Assembly (NCBI GenBank): GCA_003525885.1
Contig: DQIG01000058.1
Coordinates: 16,211 to 35,825, forward strand
Length of the DNA: 19,615 nt
DNA from: Stenotrophomonas sp.
GTDB taxonomy: Bacteria; Pseudomonadota; Gammaproteobacteria; Xanthomonadales; Xanthomonadaceae
Direction: 5' to 3'
Shown here: piece after piece, positions 1 through 8,626 of the stretch
Layout of the letters: every line of letters begins with the position of its first letter
Position numbering within the stretch: position 1 is the stretch's first letter
Translations under genes and position numbers: made by a program
The notes under the pieces: generated by a model
Told to the model about the DNA's origin: nothing
Database searches by the model: none
What the model saw: the letters and a program-made list of their open reading frames with translations, nothing else

Positions 1-560
1 CCATCCACTGGCAGGCCAGCGGCCTGCGCGCGCTATTGATCGCGTTGGTCCTCGGTCTGATCTGCACTTGGGGTGTGGTCGCCAGCTGGCCGTTGCCCGC
101 CTCGGCCGATGGCTCGCTGGGCGGTGGCCAGCGCGCGGTGCTGATCATCGCCATTGCCGTGCTGCTGGCCCCGGGCCTGTGGCTGACGTCCAGTGCGATG
201 CGCGCAATCATCCGTTGGCAGTCACTGCCGGAGCACGCGGCAACCGTCCTGCCGGGGTTGCGCATCCTGACCATTCCGCTGGCAGTCGCGACGGTGATGG
301 GTGCGTTCCACCTTGTGCTGCGCGCGACAAGCGGGATTCCGTTCACAGCGCTGATCCTGCTGCTCGTGGCCAGCGCCGTGGTGCTGCGCATGGCCCGCCA
401 GCGCTTCGTGCAGCGTTGTGCGCCGGCCGGGGTGGACGCCGCCGGCGCAGGCCTGATGATCGCCATCCTGCTGATCGTGCCCGCGTTGGTGGTGGCACTG
501 GTCTACTGGGGCAAGGACCTGCACGCGCATCGCGGCCAGCTGCGCTGGTCCAATCAGTGA
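1..560 (+). CDS. Multi-pass membrane protein, 5'-partial, unidentified
   Basis: The frame is open from base 3 to a TGA at 558-560, so the gene begins before the window and about 185 residues are visible. The sequence shows about five hydrophobic segments: one at the left edge ending near the WPLP stretch, one starting AVLIIAIAVLLAPGLWL, one around RILTIPLAVATVMGAF, one around FTALILLLVASAVVL, and a C-terminal one around LMIAILLIVPALVVALVYW. Short Arg-rich loops and a hydrophilic tail end in WSNQ. These features suggest an inner-membrane protein. An internal TTG at 36 could open a shorter frame, but the hydrophobic reading continues upstream of it, so a partial gene is more likely. I do not recognise the family. 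The gene converges on tamB, and the 87-bp gap between them holds two SMAG palindromes that may end both transcripts. Confidence 0.7.
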   Translation, partial: IHWQASGLRALLIALVLGLICTWGVVASWPLPASADGSLGGGQRAVLIIAIAVLLAPGLWLTSSAMRAIIRWQSLPEHAATVLPGLRILTIPLAVATVMGAFHLVLRATSGIPFTALILLLVASAVVLRMARQRFVQRCAPAGVDAAGAGLMIAILLIVPALVVALVYWGKDLHAHRGQLRWSNQ

Positions 561-589
561 TGGCGTGTGCATGGCTTGCATCGGCCGGG

Positions 590-613
590 GTGCCAACCGA
601 GGTTGGCAACTAC
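590..613 (-). repeat. SMAG-type GTAG palindrome (outer copy after tamB)
   Basis: The arms TGCCAACC (591-598) and GGTTGGCA (601-608) are perfect complements, and CTAC follows at 610-613. Read on the minus strand this is a GTAG head followed by a stem-loop, which is the architecture of the SMAG repeats of S. maltophilia. It is the second copy of a head-to-tail pair, 14 bp beyond the element at 628-651. It lies between two convergent genes. It has no T-run, so any role in ending transcripts would be by blocking or stabilising 3' ends, which is inference. Confidence 0.75.
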
Positions 614-627
614 CCGGACCGGAACCG

Positions 628-651
628 CAGCCACGCATGGTGTGGCTCTAC
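628..651 (-). repeat. SMAG-type GTAG palindrome overlapping the tamB stop codon
   Basis: The arms AGCCAC (629-634) and GTGGCT (642-647) enclose a 7-nt loop, and CTAC follows at 648-651. On the minus strand this is GTAG followed by the hairpin. The TAG of that GTAG (650-648) is the in-frame stop codon of tamB, so the repeat and the gene share three bases. The element forms a tandem pair, in the same orientation, with the one at 590-613. Confidence 0.8.
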
Positions 652-3600
652 TTCTCCCTTCGCCAGTTGATCGACCCACGGTTTTCCACCGTGCTCGACT
701 CCACTTCCACGTCGAAGCCGCGACGCAGCAGGTACTTCAGCGTGATCACCGAACCGGCACCGACCAGCGACACGCCGTAGCCGACGTACAGCTTGGGCGA
801 GATGTACTTGCCGACGCCGATCACCGAGCCACCCAGCGCGCGCGACTGGCTCACGCCGGCATCGTCCAGGCCCAGCTTGGCGCCCAGCTGCGAGGCCAGC
901 AGACCGCTGCCGGCCGAGAGTGCCGCCGAAGCCGCGTTGACCTGCTGGGTCTGGTCGCTGCTGGCACCGGTCAGGCTACGGCCGAGCACCAGGTAGGCCA
1001 GCGCTTCGGACTGCGACATCGCCGGATCGGACCACACGTCGGCACGCGGCTGCTGCGCACGCCCGGTCACGTCGATGCCGGCGGTGACATCACCGATCCG
1101 GCGCTCGGCACGGATGTTGATGCGCGGGTCCGACACCGCGTTGTAGTTCCAGGTGAGGTTGCCGCGGGTGATGGTCAGGTCCTGTCCATAGGCCTTGTAG
1201 CGGCCACTCACTTCCAGGCCACCGTTGGCGGTCATCTCGCGGCCGGGCTTGGCCCAGACCTGCATCTTGCCGGTCAGTGCGCCCTTCAGGCCGAAGCCGG
1301 TCATCTTCACCTTGTCGCCGAGGCTGACCGTCAGGTCCATGTCCAGCGGCGAGGTGCGCGACTCTTCCGGATCGGCCGGGTCGAGCACCACCACGTCTTC
1401 GGACACCGAGGTGCCGCGGTCCAGGCGCTCGAGGTCGATGTCGGCCTCGGGCACGTGCACGGTGCCGCGCAGCTCCATCGCCGCCTTGGCCAGGGTGAAG
1501 TCGAGGTTGGGGTTGGCGACGATGCGCAGTTCGCTGGTGTTGGACAGCAGCACGTTCTCGCCGTGGATCTTCAGCTGCAACGGCTGTGCATCGCCGAACC
1601 AGGACAGGCCGCCATCCACGTACAGCGTGCCCTGGCCGGAGTTGGCCTGCGCGGTGATCTTGGCCGAACCGTCGGGCTGGGCGACGAAGCTGCCCTTGCC
1701 CTGGTCGAAGGTCAGGCCCAGCGCCGGGAATTCGCCCTTGAAGTTGCTCAGCTGCGCGTCACCCCCCAGCGACGGCTGGCCACGCGTACCGCGCAGGCTG
1801 ACGTGGCCTTCGATCAGGCCGGTCGGTCGCACGATGTCCGGTGAGAACAGCTCCAGCCAGTACAGCCGCGACATGTTGAGGTAGAGCTCGCCGTTCAGCG
1901 GTGCACTGGCTTCCCAGCCGGTCTGCATCTTCGCGTCGACGAAGCCGTTGCCCTGGAAGCCCATGCCCAGGTAGCCCTTGATGCTGGCCGGGGTCATGTC
2001 GAGCTTCAGCGAGAACTGGTCATAGCGGACCAGCTCGCCACGGGTGGCATCGCCCACCGTGTTGCGGCTCTCGCCCAGGCGCACGCCGCCTTCCTTCGAG
2101 CGCACTTCAACATGGCCTTCCCAGGCGTTGCCACGCGGGCGGATCTGCGCGTCCAGGCTGACATCGCCGCGCAGGTAGATGCGGCGGCCGGACTGCGGCG
2201 GCAGCCACGGCTGTACCAGCGCCAGCGGCAGCGCATCACTGCGCACCACCAGGCCCTCGCGCGGCCAGTTGGCCTGTGCGCACAGCGCGCCGCTGCTGGC
2301 GGCGGCCAGGCAGGTTTCGGACAAGGTGTAGGTGCTGCCGTTGATCGCGAACGCCGCCGGTGCACGCAGCGACCAGGCATCGCCCTTCACCGGTGCGATG
2401 CGCAGCGACGCCAGCTCGCCACGCCACTGCGCGCCCTGCTGGCGCACGCTGCCTTGCAGCTCGACCGCGCCCATCTCGTTGCGGGTCTGCGCAGCCAGGC
2501 GCAGGTTGGACACACTGCCCTGCGCGTCGATGTTCAGCCGCTCCAGCAGCATGCCGGCGTTGACCTGCTGGCCCTGCACCGCCAGCGTGCCGCTGTCGCC
2601 GCGCCAGGGCAGGTTGCCCTTGATGCTCACGCTCTCGGCGCCGTAGCCATCCCAGTTGAGGTTGTTGCCGACCAGGTCGGAGGTGATGTCCGGCGCATCA
2701 CGCGGGCCCTTCACCTGCACCTGGCCGCGCAGGCCGCCGTCAGCGCCCGGCAGCAGGTCGCTCAACTGCAACGGCTCGAAACGCGCATCGATGTCGAGGC
2801 GATCTCCGACCTTGCCCGACGCGGTCACCCGGCTGCTGCCCAGCGACAGCTTCAGGTCGCCCTGGCCCTGCGCGCCCTGCAGCGCAAACTTGCCCTGTGC
2901 GTCGAGGTTGCGCTGGCGCAGCATGCCCTTCAGCGAGGGCAGGTCCACCGTGGCTTCCAGCGTACCGACGGTGCCCGGTGCGGCATTGGCCGGCGGCGGC
3001 AGCTGACGGCCCTTGGATGCCAGGTTGCCGGACAGGCGACCATTCCAACCCGGCACGAAGTAGCCGGGGTCGAAGTCGTTCAGCGTAGCCTTGGCGTCCC
3101 AGTCCAGCTGCGGAGCCCAGGCCACCTGGCCTTCCACCTGCAGCTGGCCACCTGGCGTCTGCGCCCGCAGCTGGTGGATCGAAGCCGCCTGGTCATTGCC
3201 GCGCACATCGAAGTGCAGCTGCGCCTTCTGCGCATCGCGCTCGACCTCGGCGCGGCCGATCGCCGCCCAGGCCTTCAGGGTACCGGCCAGGCCGAAGCGT
3301 GCTTCCTTCAGGGTCACCGGCACCGGTGCGCTGCCGGCGGTGTTCGGATCGGGCGCCGGCACATAGGTCAGGTCACGCGCGACCACCGAGAAATTGAGCT
3401 TCTGCTGGTCTTCCTGGCTGAAATCGGCGGTGCCCTCCAGGCGGGCTTCGCCACCGAGGCCCTTCAGCAGCAGCGGCGAAACCTTCAGCACCTGGTCCTG
3501 CAATGACACTACCGACGGTGCCAGTTCCAGTTCCTGATCGCCCTGCTTCACCTTGCCACGCAGGTTGGCGTTGCCGCCCTTGCCAGCGGCAGTGAAATCC

Positions 3601-4505
3601 AGCGCCAGCGGGGCGATCGCCGAGCTGGCCAGTGCCGGCGACAGCAGCGCCAGATCCAGTTCGTCGCTGCGTACCGTGGCGTTCCAGGTCGGGTCGGTGC
3701 GGCCATCGAACACCAGCATCGCGTGCAGCGGCTTCGGGGCACGCCCGGCCACCGCCACTTCCATGTGCGAAATATCACCGCGGGCGACCAGGCCCACCGT
3801 GGCGGCCGTGCGCCCACGCGGTGCCGGCAGCACCGCCGTCACCGTCACGTCGGTGTCGTAGTCCTTGGTCGGAATGTAACGGCCCTGGGCAGTGAAATTG
3901 CCCATGTCACTATCCACGACCAACTTGTGTGCCTGGAACTCGCCGTTGGCGATCTCGATACCGCCGCGCACGCGGCTGATGTCGATCACCGGCTCGTTGG
4001 CCTGGCTGATGCGGAAGCCGTCGATGGCGATGGCATCGGCCTGGATTGCCAGCGGCATCTCGATCTGCGGCAACGAATCGGGCCACGACGGCAGCTTGAA
4101 CGGCTCATCGCTCTTGGCCAGGTTCAACGTCGCGTTGGTCAGCTCCAGCTTGTCCAGCAGCAGCTTGCGACCCAGCAGCGGGCGCAGGTCCGGCTCCAGG
4201 TGCGCACGCTCGGCGTGGAAGTGGATGTCGTTGTAGCGGAAATCGACGTTGTACAGGGTCAGCGGACCGGCTACCGGGCCGTCCACCTTGTCCCAGGTGA
4301 AGCTGGCACCCACCGGCAGGCGGGCCACCACCTGAGCCAGCAGCACATCACGGCCGGCCACGGTCTGCAGCAGCCAGTACACCGCCAGCAGGGCCAGCAG
4401 CACCAGGCCGATCACGCCGATGCCGGACCAGGCCCAGAAGCGGCGACGGCGATAGAAGCGCACGCGCGGCAACGGTGTGTTCGGGGTCGGTGCGGGCGTG
4501 CTCAC
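648..4505 (-). CDS. tamB: Translocation and assembly module subunit TamB
   Basis: TamB is the inner-membrane-anchored partner of TamA. The family spans the periplasm as a long beta-rich groove and helps build outer-membrane proteins and move lipids. This protein has 1285 residues, close to the usual 1250-1300. A basic N-terminus is followed by one membrane anchor at about residues 28-47. Then comes a very long beta-rich stretch of repeated strands, and the conserved C-terminal TamB (DUF490) domain with motifs such as YLVLGRSLTG and SPKLYVGYGVSL. The start is GTG at 4505-4503. It overlaps the tamA stop codon by 4 bp (GTGA) and has GGAG seven bases upstream, so translation is probably coupled to tamA. 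The stop TAG at 650-648 lies in the GTAG head of a SMAG repeat. Identity is secure. Which function dominates in this organism cannot be read from the sequence. Confidence 0.95.
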   Translation of the reverse strand: MSTPAPTPNTPLPRVRFYRRRRFWAWSGIGVIGLVLLALLAVYWLLQTVAGRDVLLAQVVARLPVGASFTWDKVDGPVAGPLTLYNVDFRYNDIHFHAERAHLEPDLRPLLGRKLLLDKLELTNATLNLAKSDEPFKLPSWPDSLPQIEMPLAIQADAIAIDGFRISQANEPVIDISRVRGGIEIANGEFQAHKLVVDSDMGNFTAQGRYIPTKDYDTDVTVTAVLPAPRGRTAATVGLVARGDISHMEVAVAGRAPKPLHAMLVFDGRTDPTWNATVRSDELDLALLSPALASSAIAPLALDFTAAGKGGNANLRGKVKQGDQELELAPSVVSLQDQVLKVSPLLLKGLGGEARLEGTADFSQEDQQKLNFSVVARDLTYVPAPDPNTAGSAPVPVTLKEARFGLAGTLKAWAAIGRAEVERDAQKAQLHFDVRGNDQAASIHQLRAQTPGGQLQVEGQVAWAPQLDWDAKATLNDFDPGYFVPGWNGRLSGNLASKGRQLPPPANAAPGTVGTLEATVDLPSLKGMLRQRNLDAQGKFALQGAQGQGDLKLSLGSSRVTASGKVGDRLDIDARFEPLQLSDLLPGADGGLRGQVQVKGPRDAPDITSDLVGNNLNWDGYGAESVSIKGNLPWRGDSGTLAVQGQQVNAGMLLERLNIDAQGSVSNLRLAAQTRNEMGAVELQGSVRQQGAQWRGELASLRIAPVKGDAWSLRAPAAFAINGSTYTLSETCLAAASSGALCAQANWPREGLVVRSDALPLALVQPWLPPQSGRRIYLRGDVSLDAQIRPRGNAWEGHVEVRSKEGGVRLGESRNTVGDATRGELVRYDQFSLKLDMTPASIKGYLGMGFQGNGFVDAKMQTGWEASAPLNGELYLNMSRLYWLELFSPDIVRPTGLIEGHVSLRGTRGQPSLGGDAQLSNFKGEFPALGLTFDQGKGSFVAQPDGSAKITAQANSGQGTLYVDGGLSWFGDAQPLQLKIHGENVLLSNTSELRIVANPNLDFTLAKAAMELRGTVHVPEADIDLERLDRGTSVSEDVVVLDPADPEESRTSPLDMDLTVSLGDKVKMTGFGLKGALTGKMQVWAKPGREMTANGGLEVSGRYKAYGQDLTITRGNLTWNYNAVSDPRINIRAERRIGDVTAGIDVTGRAQQPRADVWSDPAMSQSEALAYLVLGRSLTGASSDQTQQVNAASAALSAGSGLLASQLGAKLGLDDAGVSQSRALGGSVIGVGKYISPKLYVGYGVSLVGAGSVITLKYLLRRGFDVEVESSTVENRGSINWRREK

Positions 4506-6286
4506 AGGTCAGCTCCGATGTTCAGGTACAGCTGGAACTGCGAATCCGGGTTGTTCAGGCCGTGCGCGACGTCGATGCGCACCGGGCCCACCGGCGATTT
4601 CCAGCGCACGCCGAAGCCAACGCCGGTATGCAGGTCGATGGTGTTGTCGAAGGCACTGCCGGTATCGACGAACACCGCCGCGCCCCAGGGGCCGCCATTG
4701 AAGTAGTGCTCGTATTCGGCCGAACCGATCACCAGGTTCTTGGCGCCCAGCGCGTACTTGTCCGGCGCTGGCGTCCGCGGGCCGACCTCACGGTAGGCGT
4801 AGCCACGGATGCTGCGGTCGCCGCCGGCGAAGTAGCGCAGGCTCGGTGGCATCGCCACCAGGTCGCTGGTCCAGGTGGTGCCCCCTTCGCCGCGCAGGAT
4901 CAGGCGATTGCTTTCACCCACCGGGATGTACCAGCGCAGCACCGCATTGGCCTGCACGAAGCTGGTGTCCGAGCCGGCACCCTCGACGCCGGCGCGCATC
5001 GTCGCGGTACCGCTGATGCCCTTGCGCGGGAACATCTGGTCGTCGACGTTGACGTAGTCGGCAACCATCTGCGGGTAGACCAGCGTCGAGGTGTTGTAGA
5101 CGGCGTCGGTGAATTCAGTGCCGGAGGCATAGCGCCAGCGCTCGCGCAGCGCGTTGACCGAGGCGATCGCAGTCCAGTGCTCGTTGATCTCGCCGCTGCG
5201 GCTGGCGATCAGCTTGAAGTTGCGCAGGTCGATGTAGTCGGTCTGCTCGTCATACGCGCTGGCGGCGAAGGTGTACCAGCCGTCGAGCCAGTTGAAGGCC
5301 GGAATGCGGTAGCTGGTGACCAGACTCTTGCGCTTCTGCGCATAGTCCAGCTGCGTGTTCATCTTGTGGCCGCGGTTGTTCAGGAACCGCCGCTCGATGC
5401 CACCGCGCACACCCGGGCCGCTCTCGCTGCCGTAGCTCAGGCCGGCGGTGTAGATGGTGCGCTTGGCCCGGGTCAGCTTCACGTCCACCGGCACATCGCC
5501 GTTCTCGTCGGCCTGGTCCGGGCGCGGCTGGATATCGATCACGCTGAAGTAGTCCAGCTTGGTCAGCGATTGCCGCAGGCGGTCCAGCTTGCCCTCGTGG
5601 TAGTAGCTGCCCTGGTCCCAGTACACCAGCGGATCGAACAGCTTGTCGACGAAGTAGTCCTGCTCGAAGCGCACCGGGCCCATGTTGTAGCGGCGGCCGC
5701 TGTCCCAGGTCAGATCGATGTCGGCGGCATTGTCGGCACGTGTGATCTGCACCTGGCGCTGGGTGTAGTCAGCATCGAAGTAGCCACGCTCGGCCAATCG
5801 CCGGGTGATGGTGATCTTGCTGGCTTCGTACTGGGTGTGCTCGAAGCGCTGGCCCTTGCGCGGCTTGAACGCGGCCAGGTCATCCTGCAGGTACTGGTCG
5901 TAGATCGCCGGGCCGGTGATGTCGATGTGCTCGCGGCGCACGGTCACCGGGGTGCCCTTGTCGACATGGATCAGCACGCGCACGTGCTCGTCCTCGCGCG
6001 GCGCCTCGACCTTGATCACCGGGTTGTAGTACCCGAACGGCTCCAGCGCCTGGCGGGTCTGCCGCTCGGCCTGTGACAGCAGGTACTCCAGGCGCGATTC
6101 GCCCTGCTCCTTGCCGATCGTGTCGTACAGCGACAGCGATTCCTGGATGTTCTCGATGATTGCGGCGTCGTCGCCCTTGTCCAATCCCTTGATGTCCACC
6201 TTGTCGATGGTGCCGCGCGCGTGGGCCACGGTGGTGGCGGCCAGCGACAGGACCATCAGCGGCAGGGCGTATTTCTTTGGCTGCAT
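4502..6286 (-). CDS. tamA: Outer-membrane assembly protein TamA (Omp85 family)
   Basis: TamA is an outer-membrane Omp85-family protein that works with TamB in assembling outer-membrane proteins such as autotransporters. I chose the ATG at 6286-6284 because it begins a clean signal peptide (MQPKK, then a hydrophobic core, then a cut after AHA), giving 594 residues. The N-terminal half contains POTRA-type repeats that begin around GTIDKVDIKGL. The C-terminal half is the beta-barrel. IRGY at about residue 493 matches the conserved (V/I)RG(F/Y) loop motif of Omp85 barrels, and the chain ends in a short beta strand with terminal leucine. In-frame starts also exist at 6298 (ATG) and 6331 (GTG), and none has a strong Shine-Dalgarno sequence, so the start is moderately uncertain. 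The gene overlaps tamB by 4 bp and follows glyS after a 201-246-bp gap rich in palindromes. Confidence 0.93.
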   Translation of the reverse strand: MQPKKYALPLMVLSLAATTVAHARGTIDKVDIKGLDKGDDAAIIENIQESLSLYDTIGKEQGESRLEYLLSQAERQTRQALEPFGYYNPVIKVEAPREDEHVRVLIHVDKGTPVTVRREHIDITGPAIYDQYLQDDLAAFKPRKGQRFEHTQYEASKITITRRLAERGYFDADYTQRQVQITRADNAADIDLTWDSGRRYNMGPVRFEQDYFVDKLFDPLVYWDQGSYYHEGKLDRLRQSLTKLDYFSVIDIQPRPDQADENGDVPVDVKLTRAKRTIYTAGLSYGSESGPGVRGGIERRFLNNRGHKMNTQLDYAQKRKSLVTSYRIPAFNWLDGWYTFAASAYDEQTDYIDLRNFKLIASRSGEINEHWTAIASVNALRERWRYASGTEFTDAVYNTSTLVYPQMVADYVNVDDQMFPRKGISGTATMRAGVEGAGSDTSFVQANAVLRWYIPVGESNRLILRGEGGTTWTSDLVAMPPSLRYFAGGDRSIRGYAYREVGPRTPAPDKYALGAKNLVIGSAEYEHYFNGGPWGAAVFVDTGSAFDNTIDLHTGVGFGVRWKSPVGPVRIDVAHGLNNPDSQFQLYLNIGADL

Positions 6287-6310
6287 GCGGCACAGCATAC
6301 CGACCGAAGG

Positions 6311-6335
6311 TGACGATGCGAAATGCATCACGTCA
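6311..6335 (-). promoter_or_regulatory. Imperfect inverted repeat in the tamA leader
   Basis: TGACG-ATGC (6311-6319) can pair with GCAT-CA-CGTCA (6325-6335) with a two-base bulge. It lies 25-49 bases upstream of the chosen tamA start and overlaps the alternative GTG start. It could be an RNA hairpin or an operator. I see no good -35/-10 pair around it, so no regulator is proposed. Confidence 0.3.
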
Positions 6336-6380
6336 TTGGGGATCGGTTGTTAAGTTGCGGTCAAAATACGCGCCTTTGTG

Positions 6381-6432
6381 GCGATCATCGTGATCGCAGG
6401 CGAGGATGCCGGCATCGTGCCCGATGCCGGCA
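6381..6432. repeat. Two adjacent perfect stem-loops between glyS and tamA
   Basis: GCGATCA (6381-6387) pairs with TGATCGC (6391-6397) across a 3-nt loop. Just beyond it, TGCCGGCATCG (6407-6417) pairs perfectly with CGATGCCGGCA (6422-6432) across the loop TGCC. Neither has the GTAG head of SMAG elements and neither is followed by a T-run. They lie downstream of glyS and upstream of tamA, so they may affect read-through between the two gene pairs. Function is unknown. Confidence 0.5.
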
Positions 6433-6477
6433 ATGACCCCGATGGACATCCGCCGGCGATCCGGTGCGCGGGGGCAA

Positions 6478-6500
6478 TGCCGGCCAGCGGCCGGCACTAC
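6478..6500 (-). repeat. SMAG-type GTAG palindrome (outer copy after glyS)
   Basis: TGCCGGCC (6478-6485), loop AGC, GGCCGGCA (6489-6496), then CTAC (6497-6500). On the minus strand the GTAG head precedes an 8-bp GC-rich stem. It is the second of a head-to-tail pair after the glyS stop and matches the commonest SMAG stem type (TGCCGGCC). Confidence 0.85.
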
Positions 6501-6506
6501 CGGTGG

Positions 6507-6529
6507 GTGCCAAGCTTGCTTGGCACTAC
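6507..6529 (-). repeat. SMAG-type GTAG palindrome immediately after glyS
   Basis: GTGCCAAGC (6507-6515) pairs with GCTTGGCAC (6518-6526), and CTAC (6526-6529) follows. The GTAG head on the minus strand begins three bases after the glyS stop codon (6535-6533). It forms a same-orientation pair, 6 bp apart, with the copy at 6478-6500. It is probably the first structure the glyS 3' end meets. Confidence 0.85.
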
Positions 6530-6532
6530 ATC

Positions 6533-8608
6533 TCAACTCGACAGATGCTCGATCGCCGCGACCTTGCCCAGGCGCTCGCCCAGCATCGTCAGCAGCGCAA
6601 GGCGATTGCCACGCAGCGCCAGATCGTCCGCATTGACCATCACCCCGTCGAAGAACGCATCGACCTGCGGACGCAGGCGCGCCAGGCGTGCCAGCACGGC
6701 CACATAGTCCTTCTGGTGCAGGCTGGCGCCGGTGTCATCGATGGCCGCAGTGACCGCTTCGGCCAGCGCGCGTTCGGCATCTTCCTGCAGCAGCGCCGGG
6801 TCGATCCGGGCCGGAATGTCGCCTTCGGCCTTGCGCAGGATGTTGCGGATGCGCTTGTTGGCCGCAGCCAGTGCTTCGGCTTCCGGCAACGCGGCAAATG
6901 TGCCAATTGCGTCAAGGCGACGATCGAAGTCATACAGCGAAGCCGGCTTCAGCTCGGCCACGGCGTTGAAGTGCGTGGCCGGCACGCCCTTGTCGCTGTA
7001 GTAGCCCTTCAGGCGGTCGAGGATGAAGTCGTACAGCTCGCCCACGTCGGCCTGCACATTGCGCGCGGCCAGGCCGGCATTGGCGCTGGCCAGCAGCGCG
7101 CGCAGGTCCAGCTCGAAGCCGCTTTCGATGATCGTGCGGGCCAGGCCCAGCGCATTGCGGCGCAGCGCGAACGGGTCCTTGTTGCCGGTCGGCTTCAGGC
7201 CAGCGGCGAAACCACCGGCCAGCGTGTCCACGCGCTCGGCGATCGCCAGCACCTTGCCCAGCGGCGACAGCGCGATGTCATCGCCGCCGAAACGCGGCTG
7301 GTAGGCCTCGTCGATGGCCAGCGCCACCTCTTCCGGCTCACCACCGGCCACGGCGTAGTGGCGGCCCGCGATGCCCTGCAGTTCCGGGAACTCGTTGACC
7401 ATGCGCGACTGCAGGTCGTTCTTGGCCAGCTCGGCAGCCCGCTTGGCCTGCGCCGGATCGGCGCCCACCTGGGGTGCGATCACTGCGGCCAGCGCGGCCA
7501 CGCGCGCTACCTTGTCGGCCACGCTGCCCAGCTTGGCCTGGTAGGTCACCGTTTTCAGGCCGTCGCCCATCGACACCAGGCCCTGCTTCAGGTCTTCGTC
7601 GAAGAAGAACTTGGCATCGGCGAAGCGCGGGCGGATCACGCGCTCGTAGCCCTTGGCCACTTCGGCCACGTCCTTCGATTCGATGTTGGCGATGCCGATG
7701 AACTTCTCGGTCAACGTGCCGCTGTCATCCAGCACCGGGAAGAACTTCTGGTTGATCTCCATCGTCTCGATCAGCGCTTCCTGCGGTACCGCCAGGAACG
7801 CGCGTTCGAAGCTGCACAGCACCGCCGACGGCCATTCGACCAGGTTCACCACCTGCTCCAGGTTGTCCTCGGTGATGCGGGCGCTGCCGCCAGCCGTGGC
7901 CGCAGCGGCCTCGACCTCGGCGACGATGCGCGCGCGGCGCTCGCTCGGGTCGACCAGCACGAACGCAGCGCGCAGGGCTTCAACGTAGTCCTGCGGCTGT
8001 GCCAGCGACACGGCCTGGTCATGGTGGAAACGATGGCCACGGCTGACACGGCCGGCCTGCAGGCCGAACAGCTCGGCCTCGACCACGTTGGCACCGTGCA
8101 GCAGCACCAGCCAGTGCGCCGGGCGGGCAAAGCCCCAGGCGTGGTCGCCCCAGCGCATCGGCTTGGGAATCGGCATCGCCGCAATCGCCTCGCGCAGGAT
8201 CTCCGGCAGCAGGCTGGCGGTGCTCGCGCCCGGGGTCACCGCGCGGTGCACGAAGCGCTCACCCTTGTTGTCGGTGGTCTTCTCCAGCGCGGTCCAGTCG
8301 ATCCCGGCCTTCGCGGCGAAGCCCTGCAGGGCCTTGGTCGGCTGGCCTTCGGCGTCCAGCGCGATGTTCAGGTAGGGGCCCAGCACTTCGCTGTGCTGTT
8401 CCGGCTGCTCCAGGCCGACGCCCGGCAGCAGCACGGCCAGGCGGCGCGGAGTCGACAGCGGGCGCGCATCGCCCAGTTCCAGCGCGACGCCGCGCTTGCG
8501 CAGGCCTTCGACGACACCGTCGAAGAACGCCTGGGCCAGGCCCGGCAGCGCCTTGACCGGCAGCTCCTCGGTGCCCAGTTCGATCAGCAGGGGGGACAGT
8601 TGGCTCAT
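6533..8608 (-). CDS. glyS: Glycyl-tRNA synthetase beta subunit
   Basis: This is the large subunit of the bacterial alpha2-beta2 glycyl-tRNA synthetase. Beta binds tRNA-Gly and supports aminoacylation by the alpha subunit in the cytoplasm. The 691-residue length fits the family (about 690). The N-terminus carries the family signature LLIELGTEELPVKALPGLAQ at residues 7-26. The middle shows HD-like and tRNA-binding regions. The C-terminus has the conserved VMVNADDLALRGNRLALL stretch of the anticodon-binding end. The ATG at 8608-8606 is preceded by AGGA with an eight-to-nine-base spacer. The gene follows glyQ after 87 bp on the same strand, and the two are very probably co-transcribed. A SMAG pair starts three bases beyond the stop. 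No T-box or other glycine-responsive leader is visible. Confidence 0.97.
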   Translation of the reverse strand: MSQLSPLLIELGTEELPVKALPGLAQAFFDGVVEGLRKRGVALELGDARPLSTPRRLAVLLPGVGLEQPEQHSEVLGPYLNIALDAEGQPTKALQGFAAKAGIDWTALEKTTDNKGERFVHRAVTPGASTASLLPEILREAIAAMPIPKPMRWGDHAWGFARPAHWLVLLHGANVVEAELFGLQAGRVSRGHRFHHDQAVSLAQPQDYVEALRAAFVLVDPSERRARIVAEVEAAAATAGGSARITEDNLEQVVNLVEWPSAVLCSFERAFLAVPQEALIETMEINQKFFPVLDDSGTLTEKFIGIANIESKDVAEVAKGYERVIRPRFADAKFFFDEDLKQGLVSMGDGLKTVTYQAKLGSVADKVARVAALAAVIAPQVGADPAQAKRAAELAKNDLQSRMVNEFPELQGIAGRHYAVAGGEPEEVALAIDEAYQPRFGGDDIALSPLGKVLAIAERVDTLAGGFAAGLKPTGNKDPFALRRNALGLARTIIESGFELDLRALLASANAGLAARNVQADVGELYDFILDRLKGYYSDKGVPATHFNAVAELKPASLYDFDRRLDAIGTFAALPEAEALAAANKRIRNILRKAEGDIPARIDPALLQEDAERALAEAVTAAIDDTGASLHQKDYVAVLARLARLRPQVDAFFDGVMVNADDLALRGNRLALLTMLGERLGKVAAIEHLSS

Positions 8609-8626
8609 CGGTTCGATCCTGTGGTG

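Noticed and set aside
567..1844. A long plus-strand frame antisense to the 3' end of tamB
   Set aside because: It mirrors tamB coding bias (His/Gly/Gln-rich product) with no recognisable domain. The tamB frame is secure.
6287..6331. Earlier starts for tamA at 6331 and 6298
   Set aside because: They would place extra residues in front of a complete signal peptide. The case is not closed, because no start has a strong Shine-Dalgarno sequence.
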